DNA from: an uncultured Verrucomicrobiales bacterium
GTDB taxonomy: Bacteria; Verrucomicrobiota; Verrucomicrobiia; Limisphaerales; JACDHS01
Direction of reading: 5' to 3'
DNA length: 9,741 nt
Assembly (NCBI GenBank): GCA_937983475.1
Contig: CALJZV010000347.1
Location: 1-9,741 of the forward strand
This document shows, one piece after another, positions 7,060 through 9,741 of this stretch. How positions within the stretch are numbered: position 1 is the stretch's first letter; the number at the start of each line of letters is the position of its first letter. The translations under genes were made by a program, and so were the position numbers. The notes beneath the pieces are model-generated. The model was not told where the DNA came from and made no database searches. It worked only from the letters and a program-made list of their open reading frames with translations.

Positions 7060-7155
7060 TTGGGTTGAGCCGGGTTTCTTCCATTGACGATTTTTGAATT
7101 CCCCTTTAGGCAAAGTGTCACAATTTAACGACACGCCAGTTCAACCGATCTATAA

Positions 7156-8439
7156 ATGAAAGACATCGCCGCTCCAGCGCCGAAAACCATCTCCGACGAG
7201 GGTGCTTCCATCAAAAGCCTGTTCCAGAAAAATGTCATCCCCAGCTACGCGCGGTTTGACATTGTCCTCAGCCATGGCCGTGGGAGCTACGTGTGGGACA
7301 CCTCCGGCAAACGCTATCTCGATTTTGGCGGCGGCATTGCGGTGTCCTCGCTCGGGCATGCCCATCCTGCCATCACCGAGGCGCTGGTTGAGCAATCCAA
7401 GAAACTCATACACACCTCCAATCTGTATTACCATGAGCATCAGGGCCGGCTTGCCGAGGCGATTGTGGATCACATCGGGTCGGGCAAGGTTTTCTTCTGC
7501 AACAGCGGCGGCGAGGCCAATGAGGGCTTGTTCAAGCTTGCCCGCAAATTTGGCCATGACGAGGGCCGGTTCGAGATTCTGACCGCGCACAATTCTTTTC
7601 ATGGACGCACCCTGGCGGGTATTTCCGCTACCGGCCAGGACAAGGTCAAGAAAGGCTTTGAGCCGATGGTGCCGGGTTTTCGCCACGTGCCGTTCAACGA
7701 CCTTGAGGCAATTAAAAACGCGATTTCACCTGCAACCGCGGCCGTGATGATCGAGGGCATTCAGGGCGAAGGGGGCATCACATCGGTGACGCCAGAATTT
7801 CTTCTGGGGTTGCGGCAATTTTGTGATGAGAAAAAGCTGCTGCTGCTCATGGACAGCGTGCAGGACGGCCATTTCCGGACCGGGCGCTACCAAAGTTTTC
7901 AACGCATTTTCGAGGGCGTGAGCGGCGCGGAGACCTTTCTGCCCGACGGCATCTCCATCGCCAAGTCGCTTGGGGCGGGATTTCCAATTGGCGCGTTCTG
8001 GGTGCGCGAACCTTATGCCAATTTGTTGAGCGCCGGCTCGCATGGCTCCACCTACGGCGGCGGCCCGCTGGCCTGCGCCGTGGCATTGAAAATTTTCGAA
8101 GTCATTCAAAAGGAGCAACTCGACCAGAACACCCGGATAACCGGCGACTGGCTTAAGAATCAATTGCTTGAGCTTGCGGCCAAATATCCCGGCGTGGTCA
8201 AAACCGCCCGCGGCCTTGGATTTATTATCGGCCTCGAACTGGCGCAGAACATCCCGGCATTTTCCGGCAGCGACAAATCCCACGCCGTGCAATTCGTAAC
8301 CCGCCTCCACGAGGCCGGCTTGATGTCCATTCCCTCCGGCACTCAGGTCATCCGCATTCTGCCGCCATTAAATCTCAGCCAAGCCGAGGCGGACGAGGGT
8401 TTAAAAATCATTGAATCTGTCGTTGCCAAACTCTCCTGA
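7156..8439 (+). CDS. argD: Acetylornithine aminotransferase (class III), with a divergent cofactor segment
   Basis: This 427-residue PLP enzyme would convert N-acetylglutamate semialdehyde to N-acetylornithine (fourth arginine step). It may also serve the succinyl-diaminopimelate reaction in lysine synthesis, as E. coli ArgD does. Class III features include 'YLDFGGGIAVSSLGHAHP' (54-71), 'CNSGGEANEGLFKLAR' (115-130; phosphate-binding loop), 'NSFHGRTLA' (146-154), 'IEGIQGEGGI' (199-208), the PLP lysine K270 in 'DGISIAKSLG', 'HGSTYGGGPLACAVAL' (296-311) and the carboxylate-binding 'VIRILPPLNL' (398-407). The usual 'DEVQxGxGRTG' reads 'DSVQDGHFRTG' (233-243). The PLP-nitrogen Asp233 is kept, but the following Glu is Ser and the GxG turn is changed. 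About 8 extra residues lie between this motif and K270. Its place between argB and argF supports ArgD over other class III transaminases. There is no clear Shine-Dalgarno before the ATG. Confidence 0.9.
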   Translation: MKDIAAPAPKTISDEGASIKSLFQKNVIPSYARFDIVLSHGRGSYVWDTSGKRYLDFGGGIAVSSLGHAHPAITEALVEQSKKLIHTSNLYYHEHQGRLAEAIVDHIGSGKVFFCNSGGEANEGLFKLARKFGHDEGRFEILTAHNSFHGRTLAGISATGQDKVKKGFEPMVPGFRHVPFNDLEAIKNAISPATAAVMIEGIQGEGGITSVTPEFLLGLRQFCDEKKLLLLMDSVQDGHFRTGRYQSFQRIFEGVSGAETFLPDGISIAKSLGAGFPIGAFWVREPYANLLSAGSHGSTYGGGPLACAVALKIFEVIQKEQLDQNTRITGDWLKNQLLELAAKYPGVVKTARGLGFIIGLELAQNIPAFSGSDKSHAVQFVTRLHEAGLMSIPSGTQVIRILPPLNLSQAEADEGLKIIESVVAKLS

Positions 8440-8462
8440 AACCCGTTCAAATACTTACTTTG

Positions 8463-8490
8463 AAGGCACAAAATTAACTTTGTGCCTTTT
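8463..8490 (+). terminator. Intrinsic-terminator-like hairpin between argD and argF
   Basis: A perfect 10-bp inverted repeat, AAGGCACAAA (8463-8472) and TTTGTGCCTT (8479-8488), encloses a 6-nt loop. It is followed by a T-rich run (TTTTGCTTTT counted from 8487). This has the form of a rho-independent terminator on the plus strand. It begins 23 nt after the argD stop and ends 13 nt before the argF ATG. A weaker AT-only repeat, TTCAAA (8446-8451) and TTTGAA (8459-8464), overlaps the foot of the hairpin by two bases. It may end argD transcripts, attenuate argF, or protect mRNA ends. The stem is only moderately GC-rich, so full termination is uncertain. Confidence 0.55.
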
Positions 8491-8501
8491 GCTTTTGGCG
8501 C

Positions 8502-9398
8502 ATGAAACATCTGCTTAGTCTCGAACAGTTGCCGCGCGAGGACATGGAGAGCATTCTCCAGAATTCCGCCGTGCTCAAACTTCAGCGGGGTGACAGCCAG
8601 CACAAGCCGCTGGCCGGACAGAGCTGGGCATTGATGTTCAGCAAATCCTCCACCCGCACGCGTGTCTCCTTCGAAGTGGGCATCCATGAACTGGGCGGAC
8701 GGCCAATGTTTCTGAGCTCGAACGACATTCAGCTCGGTCGAGGCGAACCGATCAAGGACACCGCCCGCGTTCTGGGAAGAATGGTTCACGGCGCCGTCAT
8801 TCGGACGTTCGCCCAGCGCGATGTCGAGGATTTCGCAACCTATTCAAAAATACCCACAATCAACGCGCTGACCGATGACGAGCATCCCTGCCAGGTGTTG
8901 ACGGATATTTTCACCTTTCAGGAAAAGCGCGGCCCCATCCAGGGAAAGGTCGTCACCTTCATTGGCGACGGGGCCTGCAACATGCCGATCTCATGGATAT
9001 TTGCCGCGGCAAAGCTTGGCTTTGAACTTCGCATTGCCGCGCCGAAAAATTATCAACCCGCGCTGGAGATTTTGCAGCGAGCCGGCGGCAACATCGTAGT
9101 GACCGAGGATTTGAAAGCGGCCGCTTCAGGCGCCGATTTGCTCTACACCGACGTCTGGATTTCGATGGGCAAGGAAGCCGAATCTGCCCGGCGAATGGAG
9201 GAGTTAAGCGGCTACCAAATTAACAGAGCCATGGTAAAACTCGCCAAGCCCGATGCGCTGGTGATGCATTGCCTGCCCGCCTATCGCGGCAAAGAAATCG
9301 ATGAAGAAACCTTCGAGGCTAACGCCCAAACCATCTTCGACGAGGCGGAAAACCGCCTTCACGTGCAGAAGGCCATATTGAACTGGATCGTTTCATAA
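8502..9398 (+). CDS. argF: Ornithine carbamoyltransferase
   Basis: This 298-residue cytoplasmic enzyme makes citrulline from ornithine and carbamoyl phosphate (sixth arginine step). The carbamoyl-phosphate site is clear: 'SSTRTR' (49-54), Arg101 in 'VIRTF', and 'HPCQ' (128-131). The ornithine side has 'GDGACNM' (155-161; the second Asn of the usual NN pair kept as Asn160), Asp217 and 'SMG' (221-223) in 'DVWISMG', and the catalytic 'HCLPAYRG' (256-263; Cys257). The C-terminal 'ENRLHVQKAIL' (283-293) is the family helix. The SMG loop distinguishes it from aspartate carbamoyltransferase, and its presence beside argB and argD agrees. The length is slightly short of the usual 300-335 residues, but all domains are complete. 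No Shine-Dalgarno lies between the upstream hairpin and the ATG, so initiation may be weak or controlled. The gene ends 34 nt before the convergent aldehyde dehydrogenase. Confidence 0.96.
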   Translation: MKHLLSLEQLPREDMESILQNSAVLKLQRGDSQHKPLAGQSWALMFSKSSTRTRVSFEVGIHELGGRPMFLSSNDIQLGRGEPIKDTARVLGRMVHGAVIRTFAQRDVEDFATYSKIPTINALTDDEHPCQVLTDIFTFQEKRGPIQGKVVTFIGDGACNMPISWIFAAAKLGFELRIAAPKNYQPALEILQRAGGNIVVTEDLKAAASGADLLYTDVWISMGKEAESARRMEELSGYQINRAMVKLAKPDALVMHCLPAYRGKEIDEETFEANAQTIFDEAENRLHVQKAILNWIVS

Positions 9399-9432
9399 CA
9401 ATTCCCACCCCGGCAAATCTGTTACGTTTTCC

Positions 9433-9741
9433 CTACGCCCGCTCAATGGAACGGCGCTTGTAGAGAAACTCGAACATATTGCCCTCGTGCGGCTGGTCCC
9501 AGGACACGTTCATGGTCGAAAGCGGCCCGATGTTGAGCCGCTCGATCAAGGGCGATTCCAGCAGGGATTCGATAAAAGCCTCGTTTTTCGTGATTGCCGT
9601 CACTGCCAACGACGGGCCGATCTGCTTGAGCATTTCGCCCTGCGGCACTGTCACCACGCTCGCGTAAGGACAGAGAAATTCCCGGTTGGCCAGCGGATGC
9701 GCGAAGGTTTCGCATAGCACAAGGGTCGGACTCAAATAAAC
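9433..9741 (-). CDS. Aldehyde dehydrogenase, C-terminal fragment (5' end outside window)
   Basis: The frame is open from the window edge down to a TAG whose complement is at 9433-9435, so only about the last 102 residues are visible. They resemble the C-terminal oligomerisation part of a subset of NAD(P)-dependent aldehyde dehydrogenases, with 'NREFLCPYASVVTVPQ', 'SPLIERLNIGPL' and an ending of 'SWDQPHEGNMFEFLYKRR'. I recall this ending from planctomycete/verrucomicrobial aldehyde dehydrogenases. The catalytic Cys and Glu and the NAD-binding fold would lie upstream, outside the window, so activity cannot be judged. A TTG at 9733-9735 lies in this frame, but the frame continues upstream through it and I do not take it as the start. 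The gene faces argF tail to tail. I see no clear terminator in the 34-nt gap. Confidence 0.68.
   Translation of the reverse strand, partial: VYLSPTLVLCETFAHPLANREFLCPYASVVTVPQGEMLKQIGPSLAVTAITKNEAFIESLLESPLIERLNIGPLSTMNVSWDQPHEGNMFEFLYKRRSIERA

Noticed and set aside
7047..7080. CCGGC/GCCGG inverted repeat at the end of the NTase-like gene as a terminator
   Set aside because: The stem is 5 bp with a 17-nt loop, and the tail is only partly T-rich, so it could easily be chance.
7150..8310. Long minus-strand open frames opposite argD (178 and 194 codons)
   Set aside because: They are antisense to a conserved enzyme, and their composition looks like a byproduct of argD codon use, with no family motif.

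Overview
The window looks like bacterial chromosomal DNA: densely packed genes, moderately GC-rich, with no RNA gene, insertion sequence, CRISPR array or phage gene that I can see. The protein style fits the Verrucomicrobiota/Planctomycetota neighbourhood, perhaps a Pedosphaera/Limisphaera-like lineage. The hints are the distinctive aldehyde dehydrogenase C-terminus, the unusual ArgD and the GT4 with a 'REGLPRALPQA' motif. This placement is inference from remembered sequence style, not from a search.

Layout. (1) Positions 1-2597, plus strand: the end of a surface-polysaccharide type cluster. It holds the C-terminus of a TPR protein, a GT4 glycosyltransferase, and a WecA/TagO/MraY-family polyprenyl-phosphate sugar-1-phosphate transferase. 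They are tightly packed (5-nt gap, then an ATGA overlap). (2) Positions 2551-5325, minus strand: an ion/osmotic pair, an MscS-type mechanosensitive channel followed 21 nt later by a ClC-family chloride channel/transporter with a C-terminal CBS pair. The ClC reading frame runs 47 nt into the convergent WecA-like gene. (3) Positions 5546-9398, plus strand: an arginine biosynthesis cluster, argB - nucleotidyltransferase-fold gene - argD - argF. (4) Positions 9433-9741, minus strand: the C-terminal end of an aldehyde dehydrogenase that continues beyond the window.

How the genes work together. The first block would start a lipid-linked glycan (WecA-like) and extend it (GT4). The MscS/ClC pair would handle ion flux and turgor. 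ArgB, ArgD and ArgF carry out steps 2, 4 and 6 of ornithine/citrulline synthesis; argC and argJ or argE are not in the window. The most unusual elements are an ArgD whose cofactor-binding segment departs from the family motif and carries an insertion, an uncharacterised nucleotidyltransferase-fold gene between argB and argD, and a perfect 10-bp hairpin with a T-rich tail between argD and argF, 13 nt before the argF start. Otherwise the window is mostly ordinary metabolism and transport, and I see no clear new multi-gene system.
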